From: Halalkalibacter wakoensis JCM 9140
GTDB lineage: Bacteria; Bacillota; Bacilli; Bacillales; Bacillaceae_D
DNA length: 64,000 nucleotides
Direction of reading: 5' to 3'
NCBI RefSeq assembly: GCF_000513095.1
Contig: NZ_BAUT01000014.1
Coordinates: 1 to 64,000, forward strand
The translations under genes were made by a program, and so were the position numbers. Shown here one piece after another: positions 17,075 to 24,991 of this stretch. Position 1 is the first letter of the stretch. Each line of letters begins with the position of its first letter. The notes beneath the pieces were generated by a model. The model was not told the origin of the DNA. It did no database searches and saw nothing but the letters and a program-made list of their open reading frames with translations.

Positions 17075-17333
17075 CCTTAGCAGGGGAATGACACGGAGAC
17101 TCCTGCGGGAGCAGTGATCCACGTGTGAGACCCCGCAGGCACAGCCGAGGAGGCTCACCGGGCACCCGCGGAAAGCGTAGTGTCATTCCCCTGCGGCAGT
17201 TAGGCACTTTTTCAGTGGCTTCAAGTATAGCTAGGGCCCTCAAGGCGCAGTGTACAGCTGATGAGGCTAAGCCACCTACTAGCGGGTTCGAGTGGTTGCA
17301 GCGCAATGGAACGAACATGGGAAGAACACATAA
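17075..17333 (+). repeat. Type-B repeat followed by a worn type-A right end
   Basis: 17081-17193 repeats the type-B core with the same perfect 14-bp inverted ends and differs from the 11164-11277 copy by a one-base deletion and one substitution in its interior. It runs into CGGCAGTTAGGCACTTTTTCAGTGG, then a diverged type-A right end (GCGGGTTCGAGTGG, GCGCAATGGAACGAACATGG). Confidence 0.87.
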
Positions 17334-17425
17334 TTCATTCCGTTCAAAAACAAGAAAAGGAAACGGTGAAGGGATAGCGAATATGGAAAGGAGAATAGGA
17401 AACGTTTACAAGGAGGAGAAGGTGA

Positions 17426-18268
17426 ATGGATCAGTTAGTGCGTAATGGCTTGACGATTACTTGGTTAAATGGCGGAGTCACTCATATGGATGGGGGTGCA
17501 ATGTTTGGGGTTGTTCCTAAACCGTTATGGAGCAAAAAGTATCCGCATAATGAAGCCAATCAAATTGAATTAAGGACAGATCCAATGTTGATTCAAAAGG
17601 ATGGATACAACATCGTGATTGATGCTGGAATTGGAAAGGGGCGTTTAACGGAAAAACAAAAGAGAAATTATGGTGTTTTTGAAGAGTCGTCTATTGAAGA
17701 AAGTCTTTCACGATTAAAGCTAAGTCGTGAAGACATTGACTTTGTCCTCATGACGCATATGCATTTTGATCATGCAACAGGGCTTGTTAGAGGAACCGTT
17801 GATAAGGAGTCATCCTTTTTCAGTCATGCAGTCGTTTATACGTCTGAAATTGAATGGAATGAGATGAGAAGCCCGAACATTCGCTCGAAAAATACATATT
17901 GGGAGATGAACTGGAAGTCGATTCAGGCTCAGGTGAAAACATTCGAGCAAGAAGTAGAGGTCATACCTGGGGTTAAGTTAATCCATACAGGTGGACATAG
18001 CGATGGACATTGCATTGTTATAATCGAGCATCAAGAAGAAACATTCATCCATATGGCTGATATTATGCCAACGCATGCACACAAAAATCCTTTATGGGTG
18101 TTAGCGTATGACGACTACCCAATGACATCCATTCATGCGAAGGAAAAGTGGCATTCATTCGCAAAAGAGAAAGATGCATATTATCTTTTTTATCATGATT
18201 ATAAATATCGAGCGGTAAAATGGAATAAAGATGGAGAAATTGTTGATTCGCTAATAAAGACAACCTAA
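17426..18268 (+). CDS. ytnP: Metallo-beta-lactamase-fold lactonase YtnP
   Basis: A 280-residue zinc hydrolase with the HxHxDH motif in [11 protein letters not shown] (about 109-118), a third His in TGGHSDGH (about 190-197) and an Asp in [11 protein letters not shown]. subtilis YtnP, of the same length and place, is reported as a quorum-quenching acyl-homoserine lactonase that interferes with Streptomyces signalling. No signal peptide is seen. The start ATG at 17426 has AAGGAGGAGAAGGTGA directly upstream. It lies 100 bp after a repeat island, so its promoter must fall close to repeat sequence. Confidence 0.88.
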   Translation: MDQLVRNGLTITWLNGGVTHMDGGAMFGVVPKPLWSKKYPHNEANQIELRTDPMLIQKDGYNIVIDAGIGKGRLTEKQKRNYGVFEESSIEESLSRLKLSREDIDFVLMTHMHFDHATGLVRGTVDKESSFFSHAVVYTSEIEWNEMRSPNIRSKNTYWEMNWKSIQAQVKTFEQEVEVIPGVKLIHTGGHSDGHCIVIIEHQEETFIHMADIMPTHAHKNPLWVLAYDDYPMTSIHAKEKWHSFAKEKDAYYLFYHDYKYRAVKWNKDGEIVDSLIKTT

Positions 18269-18271
18269 AAC

Positions 18272-18313
18272 AAAGAGCTGTCTCTTCATTGGAGAAAAGA
18301 GGCAGCTCAGTTT
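18272..18313. terminator. Terminator between converging ytnP and ytzB
   Basis: GAGCTGTCTCTT pairs with AAGAGGCAGCTC around a 10-nt loop, with TTTT on the plus side. Confidence 0.8.
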
Positions 18314-18317
18314 TCTA

Positions 18318-18623
18318 TTATGTTGATTGTAAATCAAGCAAAGTCCCTGATTTGGTATCAACTAAAAACTCATATTGACTTGTCCCTTCTTCCGTTGTTG
18401 TTGAAAGACCTCCACGATAAACTGTATATGAAAGGTTGTTTCGTTCAATCGTTTCTGGAATCATATGTATCCACGAACCGGAAATAGCATACTTTTGAGA
18501 GACTGCTTTTTTTACTTGTTTTAAAGCTCTCTCAGGTGAAACTTTATCATTCTTTAACGTAGGACCTAATAAATAACCTGCGGCTAACCCGATTGCTAGT
18601 CCTGATACGAAGCGTTTTACCAT
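18318..18623 (-). CDS. ytzB: PepSY-domain small membrane protein YtzB
   Basis: A 101-residue protein with an N-terminal glycine-rich hydrophobic segment (FVSGLAIGLAAGYLLGP, 4-20) that is a signal anchor or membrane helix, then a PepSY-like domain (PERALKQVKKAVSQKYAISG and a C-terminal EFLVDTKSGTLLDL). PepSY domains are thought to inhibit or modulate secreted peptidases. Start at ATG 18623, eight bases after AAAGGA. Neighbours ytnP and ytoP match the B. subtilis order. Confidence 0.83.
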   Translation of the reverse strand: MVKRFVSGLAIGLAAGYLLGPTLKNDKVSPERALKQVKKAVSQKYAISGSWIHMIPETIERNNLSYTVYRGGLSTTTEEGTSQYEFLVDTKSGTLLDLQST

Positions 18624-18803
18624 TACAATCATCCTTTCGAACTTCATTTATGTACACATGTTCAGTATATCCAAAAAAGAAGAACGGTTTCAATATATTA
18701 CGAATTGATTTTGGAAAACGGGTTGACGGTGGAAATCAAGAAATGTTTCAGATAAAATAAATATGATACATATAATTTCGGGAAACGAAGGGAGCTTATT
18801 GAC

Positions 18804-19877
18804 GTGAATGAAGATACTTTGCAATTATTTAAGACATTAACAGAACTTCAAGGTGCTCCAGGATTTGAACATGATGTTCGTAAATTTGTTCGCACAGAGA
18901 TGGAAAAATATACTGATGAAATTGTTCAAGACCGTTTAGGTAGTATTTTTGGCGTGAAAAGAGGACTCGAACAAGGTCCTAAAGTAATGGTAGCCGGTCA
19001 CATGGATGAAGTTGGCTTTATGGTTACATCAATTAGTAAAAATGGATTGATTCGTTTTCAGACTTTAGGAGGATGGTGGAGCCAGGTTCTGCTTGCTCAA
19101 CGTGTTCAAATCATGACGGATAACGGTCCAGTTATTGGCGTTATCGGTTCAACCCCACCACATTTGCTACAAGAAGCGCAGCGAAAAAAACCGATGGATA
19201 TTAAGCAAATGTATGTGGATATTGGTGCAGATGATAAGGAAGATGCAAGTAAGATTGGCGTGAAACCTGGTCAACAAATTGTGCCGATTTGTCCATTTAC
19301 GCCAATGGCGAACGATAAAAAAATCTTAGCCAAAGCGTGGGATAACCGTTATGGCGTGGGTCTTTCTATCGAGCTTTTAAAAGAACTACAAAATGAATCA
19401 ACTCCAAATGTTCTTTATTCTGGAGCTACGGTTCAAGAGGAAGTTGGACTAAGAGGAGCTCAAACAGCTGCGAATTTGATTAAACCTGATATCTTCTTTG
19501 CGTTAGATGCTAGTCCAGCAAATGATGCAACTGGTGGGAAAGACGCATTTGGTCATTTAGGAAAGGGAGCATTGCTTCGAATTTATGATCGGACGATGAT
19601 TACTCATCGAGGGATGCGCGAATTTATTCTTGATACAGCTGAGTCAAATAATATTCCGTATCAATATTTTATTTCTCAAGGTGGCACAGATGCAGGGCGC
19701 GTACATATGTCTGGGGACGGGGTTCCATCAGCTGTCATAGGTGTTTGTTCTCGTTATATCCATACGGCTGCTTCGATTGTCCATATCGATGATTATGCGG
19801 CAGCAAAAGAATTAATCATCAAGCTGGTTAAAACAACAGATCAGAACACATTGAATTCAATTTCCGAACGTGTATAA
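18804..19877 (+). CDS. ytoP: M42-family glutamyl aminopeptidase
   Basis: A 357-residue di-metal aminopeptidase of the M42 (TET-like) family. Metal ligands: H and D in [10 protein letters not shown] (about 64-73), D in [11 protein letters not shown] (about 178-188), the EE pair in [10 protein letters not shown] (about 211-220), D in [11 protein letters not shown] and a late H in [13 protein letters not shown] start with GAAGGGAG upstream. Acts in the cytoplasm on peptide N-termini. Same gene order as B. subtilis ytoP. Confidence 0.92.
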   Translation: MNEDTLQLFKTLTELQGAPGFEHDVRKFVRTEMEKYTDEIVQDRLGSIFGVKRGLEQGPKVMVAGHMDEVGFMVTSISKNGLIRFQTLGGWWSQVLLAQRVQIMTDNGPVIGVIGSTPPHLLQEAQRKKPMDIKQMYVDIGADDKEDASKIGVKPGQQIVPICPFTPMANDKKILAKAWDNRYGVGLSIELLKELQNESTPNVLYSGATVQEEVGLRGAQTAANLIKPDIFFALDASPANDATGGKDAFGHLGKGALLRIYDRTMITHRGMREFILDTAESNNIPYQYFISQGGTDAGRVHMSGDGVPSAVIGVCSRYIHTAASIVHIDDYAAAKELIIKLVKTTDQNTLNSISERV

Positions 19878-19954
19878 ACAGAAGTGCAGATGAGGTTGAC
19901 AGGCTAGGAGATATTCTTCCGTCAGCCTCATTTTTTAATGAAAGGGGAAGGAAT

Positions 19955-20476
19955 ATGCTTGTTGCTATTGGGACGAGAAATCCTGCAAAAGTCCATGCCG
20001 TCCAAGATACGTTAATACGAGAAAAGCTGACGTTTATAAGTGTGAAAACGGACTCTGGAGTCAGCGATCAGCCTTTTTCAGATGAAGAGACACTACAAGG
20101 CGCTCGTAATCGTGCAAAAAGCGCATTAGCTCTTACAAATGCTGACTTATCGTTTGGATTAGAAGGAGGCGTTCACGAAACAGAATCAGGTTTGATGCTC
20201 TGTAATTGGGGAGTGCTCGTTCATGCAGATGGAGCAGAGTGGGTTGCAAGTGGAGCTAAATTTCCCTTGCCTCTTGAAATCTCTGACAGATTGCGAAAAG
20301 GAGAAGAGCTAGGTGTAGTGATGGCAGATGTGACAGGAGACCTCAACACGAGAAAGCGAGAAGGGGCAATAGGCATTTATACAAACGGATGGGTAAACAG
20401 AAAAGACCTGTTTGCCCATATCGTGAAGTTGCTTTATGGGCAGTATCGTTCATCTCTAGGCGATATGTCGCACTAG
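19955..20476 (+). CDS. DUF84/YjjX-type inosine/xanthosine triphosphatase
   Basis: A 173-residue protein with the N-terminal signature IGTRNPAKVHAV (5-16), shared with Ham1-like and YjjX NTPases, then DEETLQGARNRA (48-59) and a LEGGV segment (69-73). The family hydrolyses non-canonical purine triphosphates such as ITP and XTP, protecting nucleic acids. It follows the ytoP stop by 77 bp and has AAAGGGGAAGG as ribosome site. Confidence 0.82.
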   Translation: MLVAIGTRNPAKVHAVQDTLIREKLTFISVKTDSGVSDQPFSDEETLQGARNRAKSALALTNADLSFGLEGGVHETESGLMLCNWGVLVHADGAEWVASGAKFPLPLEISDRLRKGEELGVVMADVTGDLNTRKREGAIGIYTNGWVNRKDLFAHIVKLLYGQYRSSLGDMSH

Positions 20477-20512
20477 CTTTACTAAAGAAGAAAATGAATT
20501 GAGGCGATAGCG

Positions 20513-20677
20513 ATGTTTGATATCATTTTGGCTGCCCTGACTGTTATTGTTGGTTTTGCGATTATCTATTTGACTCCAAGCGATACACTTTATTGGATTA
20601 TCCCCTTAGTTGTGTATATGGGTATTCGCTATTACAGAAGGAAAGCAGTAGAAAAGGATAAGGAAAAAGATACTTGA
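20513..20677 (+). CDS. 54-residue membrane protein
   Basis: A small frame with two hydrophobic helices (about 3-20 and 26-39) and a strongly basic/charged tail (RYYRRKAVEKDKEKD). It starts ATG with GAGGCGAT upstream, 37 bp after the DUF84 gene on the same strand, and a clear terminator follows at 20811. Hydrophobicity, codon use and position make it a likely real gene. I do not recognise the family; the shape recalls short membrane proteins of many Bacillaceae. Confidence 0.62.
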   Translation: MFDIILAALTVIVGFAIIYLTPSDTLYWIIPLVVYMGIRYYRRKAVEKDKEKDT

Positions 20678-20810
20678 AAATAAGCGATGTAAAAAAGAGG
20701 ACCTCAGGTAAGTTTGAATAGTCATTTAAAAAGCAGCACGTTAGGCCAAAGTTATGATAATCCAACTTTTTTTAATAGCTTTGATTAACTGGCAGCGGAA
20801 CCGCATGTTA

Positions 20811-20848
20811 AGCCTTGTATGAAAAATCCAATCATACAAGGCTTTTTT
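20811..20848 (+). terminator. Rho-independent terminator
   Basis: AGCCTTGTATG pairs perfectly with CATACAAGGCT around an 11-nt loop and is followed by six T. It ends the DUF84/small membrane protein transcript. The rest of 20678-20810 shows no gene. Confidence 0.88.
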
Positions 20849-20888
20849 AATAGAAGACTACGTTCTTTCACTGAAAGCTCTCTTTCCA

Positions 20889-21329
20889 TTACTCAAAAAT
20901 ATACGAAAGTGCTTTTAATGCTTGCTCGGGAGTTTGAACAACTAATTGAGCTTTATTAGCTAACTCTTTTAAAGGATGGTGAAGTTTTTCGTCCCGAATG
21001 AGAATGACCGGTTTTTGAAGTGTGATGGCTGTGGCAGCATCCATTGCGCTGTTCCACTGTTTGTACTGTTCCCCGAAATAGGCGATGACAACATCTGACT
21101 TAGAAAGCAAGATTTGTGTTCGTAAATTATTAATGCTTGATGCGGCCTCATCTTTTAAAACGTTATTTGGTTGGCTCCCTAAAATCTCCTCACCTATATG
21201 ATCTGAACGCTGGTGATCTTCCATTGGGCCAGTGAACCTGAGAGGAAGGTTCTGCTTTTGCGCTTGCTCTTTCAATTGAGTTCTCCAAGAGCTATGTATT
21301 TCTCCAGCTAAGTAAACAAGTAATTCCAT
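20889..21329 (-). CDS. ytoQ: YtoQ family protein
   Basis: A 146-residue protein beginning MELLVYLAGEIHSSWR, the diagnostic start of the YtoQ family, whose fold resembles nucleoside 2-deoxyribosyltransferases (AGEIHSSW, then SDVVIAYFGEQYKQWNSAMD with an acidic residue, then KPVILIRD). An enzymatic role on nucleosides is an inference from that fold; no activity is established to my knowledge. Same place as in B. subtilis. Confidence 0.85.
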   Translation of the reverse strand: MELLVYLAGEIHSSWRTQLKEQAQKQNLPLRFTGPMEDHQRSDHIGEEILGSQPNNVLKDEAASSINNLRTQILLSKSDVVIAYFGEQYKQWNSAMDAATAITLQKPVILIRDEKLHHPLKELANKAQLVVQTPEQALKALSYIFE

Positions 21330-21455
21330 TTTTTCACTCCTTTGCTTTTTCTATTCTAGTGTACCAATAATTAATGAATGGTGTCTTGTCAGGTTTTGTC
21401 TATATGGGTATGATTAAGAAGAATTGTGTAACATACTAATAAGGGAGTGTCATGA

Positions 21456-21962
21456 TTGATTAAAAATATAGGTCGTATCAGTATTTGGTTGTCTATTTTC
21501 GTTTTTTTAGCCGCTTGCCAAGTGACAGAAGAAGAGGCATTAGAGTTAGGTCAAATCGCCTATCATACTCATTTAGAAGAACCTATGGAGCCTAATACGG
21601 AATTATCGATGGTTAATGTTTTTTTACCGAGAGGTTTTGAAGTAATTGATGATATAGAATATAATGTTCAACTTCAAAGTGGCGATCAGCTATTTTTGTT
21701 GTTTCATCAGCCAGAGGAACCAGCTACAAGTAACATTCATTTTGAAAGAGATGTAAGGACTGCAGGGGCAGCGTTGCTTTATGAGTTAAGAGAATCAGAT
21801 GAGCAATTATCTTATTTAATTGTTACAGAAGAAGAGGAAGACCAGCTTTTTGTCATCGTAACGGTTGGAGGAGCTAAAATCTCAACATTAACGACTTACA
21901 ATGACTTAGAGGAGAACATCGAAGCAATGACATCGATTGTGCGTTCGTACCACGTGGATTAA
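21456..21962 (+). CDS. Predicted lipoprotein, function unknown
   Basis: A 168-residue exported protein with a type II signal peptide: basic start, hydrophobic stretch and lipobox LAAC with Cys21. The mature part is acidic (many EE pairs) and of mixed strand/helix character, lacking recognisable domains. Start is TTG at 21456 with GGGAG about nine bases upstream; the ATG four bases earlier is closed by a stop. It lies 27 bp before the EIIC-like gene, so the two may be cotranscribed. I do not recognise the family. Confidence 0.7.
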   Translation: MIKNIGRISIWLSIFVFLAACQVTEEEALELGQIAYHTHLEEPMEPNTELSMVNVFLPRGFEVIDDIEYNVQLQSGDQLFLLFHQPEEPATSNIHFERDVRTAGAALLYELRESDEQLSYLIVTEEEEDQLFVIVTVGGAKISTLTTYNDLEENIEAMTSIVRSYHVD

Positions 21963-21989
21963 CTTGATCGAAAGTAGGAGGGTGTTATT

Positions 21990-23020
21990 GTGACAACATT
22001 TCTTAAGAAAAAAGGAATAGATTTGACTTGGCGTACGTATTTTATAACGGCTTTAAGCATATGGCACTAGGGTTATTTGCCTCTTTAATCATTGGTCTCA
22101 TTGTAAGGACTCTTGGAGAGCAAATTGTTTTTCATACGGGATTTGAAACAATAGGGATTTGGTTACAAGAGGTTGGTTCCCTAGCAATGAGCTTAATGGG
22201 ACCAGCAATCGGGGTGGCAGTAGCATATGGACTAAAAGCACCTAAATTGGTTGTTTTTGCTACAATTATAAGTGGGGCAGCCGGTGCTCAGCTCGGTGGT
22301 CCAGCTGGAGCGTTTGTAGCTGCCGTCATTTCCACTGAAGTAGGAAAACTTGTTTCAGGTGAGACGAAGCTAGAAATAATTGTCACGCCTCTTGTAACAA
22401 TCATTTCAGGGTATTTGTCTGCTTCTTTAATCGGACCTTGGATTCAAGCAGGTTTGCAACAGTTTGGCGCACTTATTATGTGGGGAACCGAACAGCAGCC
22501 GATCTTTATGGGAATCATTGTAGCAACATTAATGGGACTTGCCTTAACAGCTCCAATCTCTAGTGCAGCGTTAGCAATAATGCTTGAATTAGAGGGCATT
22601 GCAGCTGGAGCAGCAACGGTTGGGTGTGCAGCTCAAATGGTTGGATTTGCTGTAAGTAGCTACCGAGAAAATGGATGGTCTGGCCTTGTTTCTCTAGGGA
22701 TTGGAACATCAATGCTTCAAGTTCCGAATATCGTAAAAAACCCGCTCATCTTACTTCCTCCAACCATTGCAGGCGCCATATTAGCTCCAATTGCAACAGT
22801 AGGGTTTGGAATGACAAACAACCCTGCAGGTGCAGGGATGGGAACGAGTGGTTTAGTTGGGCCTATTATGACGTTTACACACATGGGTTTTTCAATGAAT
22901 GTGTTCATAGGAGTAGTATTACTATATTTCATAGGTCCTGCTATAATTAGTTTACTCATTGCTGAATGGATGAGAAAAAGAGGATCGATTCGTCTAGGAG
23001 ATATGAAGATCGAGCAATAA
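21990..23020 (+). pseudogene. PTS EIIC-like membrane protein, frameshifted near codon 23
   Basis: From GTG 21990 (GGAGGGTG upstream) the frame reads MTTFLKKKGIDLTWRTYFIT, then ALS and a stop at 22068. The next frame continues the family sequence (HMALGLFASLIIGLIV and on) to 23020. One missing base near 22056-22060 explains both. The restored product would be 343 residues, with about nine membrane helices, glycine-rich PAGAGMGTSGLVGP near the end and TAPISSAA mid-protein, as in the EIIC_2 family of sugar-transporter-like integral membrane proteins. If translation instead starts at TTG 22028 the N-terminus would be wrong. Confidence 0.72.
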
Positions 23021-23040
23021 GAGAAACGGAGAGATGATTT

Positions 23041-23364
23041 ATGGAAAAACTTCAAAGTGTAGAACAATTTAAGGAACTTTCAAGTAAAGAAGCGGCTGTA
23101 TTTATGTTTTCAGCTGATTGGTGCCCGGATTGTAAAGTGATTGAACCAGTATTACCACGAATTGAAGCAGATTTCCCAAGCTTTTCATTTTACTACGTAG
23201 ATCGTGATCAATTCATTGATTTATGTGGAGAATTAGATATTTTCGGAATACCAAGCTTCTTAGCATTTGTCAATGGACAAGAAGTAGAACGCTTCGTCAG
23301 CAAAGACCGCAAATCCCAAGACGAAATAGAAGAATTCCTAACAAAAGCAGAATCACATATTTAA
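23041..23364 (+). CDS. ytpP: Thioredoxin-like protein YtpP
   Basis: A 107-residue thioredoxin fold with active site SADWCPDCK (CPDC, about 29-32) and the cis-Pro region FGIPSFLAF (about 73-81). A cytoplasmic thiol-disulfide reductase role is expected. Matches B. subtilis YtpP in size and position (before ytpQ/sftA). The stop is followed at once by a perfect 17-bp inverted repeat. Confidence 0.9.
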   Translation: MEKLQSVEQFKELSSKEAAVFMFSADWCPDCKVIEPVLPRIEADFPSFSFYYVDRDQFIDLCGELDIFGIPSFLAFVNGQEVERFVSKDRKSQDEIEEFLTKAESHI

Positions 23365-23405
23365 GAGAATTAAAAAAAGGGTGAACTTCCCTTTTTTTAA
23401 TTCTC
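23365..23405. terminator. Perfect 17-bp terminator hairpin after ytpP
   Basis: GAGAATTAAAAAAAGGG and its exact complement flank a 7-nt loop (tgaactt), beginning one base after the ytpP stop codon. Confidence 0.88.
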
Positions 23406-23507
23406 GATGCGCTAAGCGAAGCCGCCGTTATGCTTTAAGCGTTTTGAGTGATCTTCTCAAAATGCGCACGGCGAGCGAAGCAGCGCAACAGGGGAAAGCA
23501 GAGCCTA
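23406..23507. repeat. Imperfect palindrome between two copies of one terminator
   Basis: Nested inverted pieces are visible: TTTTGAG/CTCAAAA around tgatctt (23442-23462), GCCGT/ACGGC further out and GCGCT/AGCGC at the edges. The segment sits between the terminator at 23365 and a second copy of its core at 23510, which suggests an inserted palindromic element. No coding potential. Confidence 0.5.
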
Positions 23508-23509
23508 GG

Positions 23510-23533
23510 GAAAGGGTGAACTTCCCTTTTTTT
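23510..23533 (+). terminator. Second copy of the ytpP terminator core
   Basis: AAAGGGTGAACTTCCCTTTTTT repeats the loop and inner stem of the hairpin at 23365-23405, but the outer AT-rich stem is not preserved. Confidence 0.65.
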
Positions 23534-23655
23534 ATAACTCTAAGTTAATTAAACATAACTATGAGACTTTATATGCCAGTGAAAAAAGGATCTTTTCTTT
23601 TCACTGGATTCTTGAACTTTTACTTATTATGATGGTGAATGATGGGGTGGATGCT

Positions 23656-23838
23656 TTGAAGAAAAAGTTACGAAAGTCAGCAACAGATAAGTCTATATCT
23701 GGCGTGTGTGGAGGAATAGCTGAATTTTTTGGGGTTTCATCTTTCGTTATCAGACTACTATTTATCTTCTTACCAGTAAATTTACTCATCTATATTATTC
23801 TCGCTAACATTCTCCCCGATAGTCCTCAATCCCTGTAG
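23656..23838 (+). CDS. PspC-domain membrane protein
   Basis: A 60-residue (or 69 from ATG 23629) PspC-family protein: basic start KKKLRKSATDK, then the signature ISGVCGGIAEFFG and a membrane helix (VIRLLFIFLPVNLLIYIILA). PspC proteins take part in envelope stress responses. I favour TTG 23656 because GGGGTGG precedes it and the family normally opens with M-K-K-K-L; ATG 23629 has no ribosome site. No PspA gene is near. Confidence 0.75.
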   Translation: MKKKLRKSATDKSISGVCGGIAEFFGVSSFVIRLLFIFLPVNLLIYIILANILPDSPQSL

Positions 23839-23889
23839 TTTCAAAACTTGAAACCTGTATTTGTGAGAATTCCTGCTTTGAAGAAATCT

Positions 23890-23944
23890 CCTAGTGAAAT
23901 GGAGTGTCATTCCCCTGCGGCAGTTAGGCTCTTTTTCAGTGCCT
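23890..23944 (+). repeat. Relic of the type-B repeat right end
   Basis: TAGTGAAATGGA (as in the type-A left flank at 61315) joins directly to GTGTCATTCCCCTGCGGCAG and GGCTCTTTTTCAGTG, the type-B right arm and its flank. The core between is missing, as expected for deletion or recombination between copies. Confidence 0.75.
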
Positions 23945-24055
23945 TTACAACTCAATAGACTAGACAATTCAGCATAAGACAGCCTTATGGTTCTCCTCAT
24001 TTGGTTCGACTTTTTGTTTCTGTTAAAATAGAAACGATAAGGAGAGGATCATTTT

Positions 24056-24850
24056 ATGGAAATGAGACAATTTCGAAAAGAGATTGAGCAACGATTAACA
24101 AGAGATGGATGGTCTATTATTTATGATCACAAGGAATCGACTTTACGAATAGAAGATAACGAAATAAAAAAAGGAGTAACCCTTTCTTTAAAGCCATTAC
24201 TAGCTAAATGGGAGAGAAAGGAGTTTGGGTCCATCGATGAAGTAGTAAGGTATGTTGAGGTTGGTTTACAGGCAATGAAAGAGAAGCCTAGCCTTACAGG
24301 GAATGAAAAGAAGATATTTCCTGTTATCCGCTCTACATCTTTTCCAGAAGAAACAAAAGAAGGCGAAAAATTATTGTTTGATGAACACACGGCTGAAACA
24401 AGAATTTATTATGTCATTGATCAGGGTGAATCTTATTCACTAATTAATAATAATATGCTTGAAGGAACAGGTCTTACAAAAGGAAAAGTTCGGGAAATGG
24501 CGATGTTTAATGTGCGATCGCTACCGCAACCATTAAAGGAAGACAAAGTAGCGGGAAATCGATTTTTCTTCTTGCGAGCAAAGGATGGTTTTGATGCAAG
24601 TCGAGTGCTTGATCAATCTTTGCTTGAAAAAATGGAGAGTGAAGCAAATGGGCAATTAGCTGTTGCCATTCCGCACCAAGACGTTCTCATCTTTGCAGAT
24701 ATTATTAATGAGCGTGGTTATGATGTACTGGCGCAGTTAGCATTGCAATTTTTCGGAGAAGGTAGGGTACCTGTAACCGCCCTTCCGTTTCTTTATGAAA
24801 ATGGGGAATTGGAACCAACTTTTATTTTAGCTCAAAGAAAACCAAAATAG
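24056..24850 (+). CDS. ytpQ: DUF1444 protein YtpQ
   Basis: A 264-residue soluble protein of the DUF1444 family, with the same size and place as B. subtilis YtpQ. Recognisable stretches are FPVIRSTSFPEE (about 93-104) and the late FADIINERGYDVLAQLA. Function unknown. ATG start with GGAGAGG upstream. In B. subtilis ytpR separates ytpQ and sftA; here ytpR is absent from that position. Confidence 0.82.
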   Translation: MEMRQFRKEIEQRLTRDGWSIIYDHKESTLRIEDNEIKKGVTLSLKPLLAKWERKEFGSIDEVVRYVEVGLQAMKEKPSLTGNEKKIFPVIRSTSFPEETKEGEKLLFDEHTAETRIYYVIDQGESYSLINNNMLEGTGLTKGKVREMAMFNVRSLPQPLKEDKVAGNRFFFLRAKDGFDASRVLDQSLLEKMESEANGQLAVAIPHQDVLIFADIINERGYDVLAQLALQFFGEGRVPVTALPFLYENGELEPTFILAQRKPK

Positions 24851-24889
24851 ATTTTAGCACAATAGGCTCCATCATTGTCAGCTCGTATG

Positions 24890-24964
24890 TGATACAATAG
24901 TAAATACTTAACAATGAGTGTTAAGAAGGGCGCTGAAAAAGGCATATCACCTTTTTCAGTGCCC
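24890..24964 (+). promoter_or_regulatory. sftA promoter with two leader hairpins
   Basis: An extended -10 (TGaTACAAT, 24890-24898) is followed by CTTAACA/TGTTAAG (24907-24925) and then a terminator-like stem GGGC-CTGAAAAAGG / CCTTTTTCAG-GCCC (24928-24964) ending in TTT. Both lie before the sftA start, so the second could attenuate it or merely end ytpQ transcription. Confidence 0.5.
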
Positions 24965-24991
24965 TTTATCGGTCGAAACATTTTGGTTTAA

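Noticed and set aside
17125-17445. A 106-codon frame running through the type-B repeat into the ytnP start
   Set aside because: Its translation is repeat-derived (Arg/Gly/Pro-rich) and it overlaps the well-supported ytnP start.
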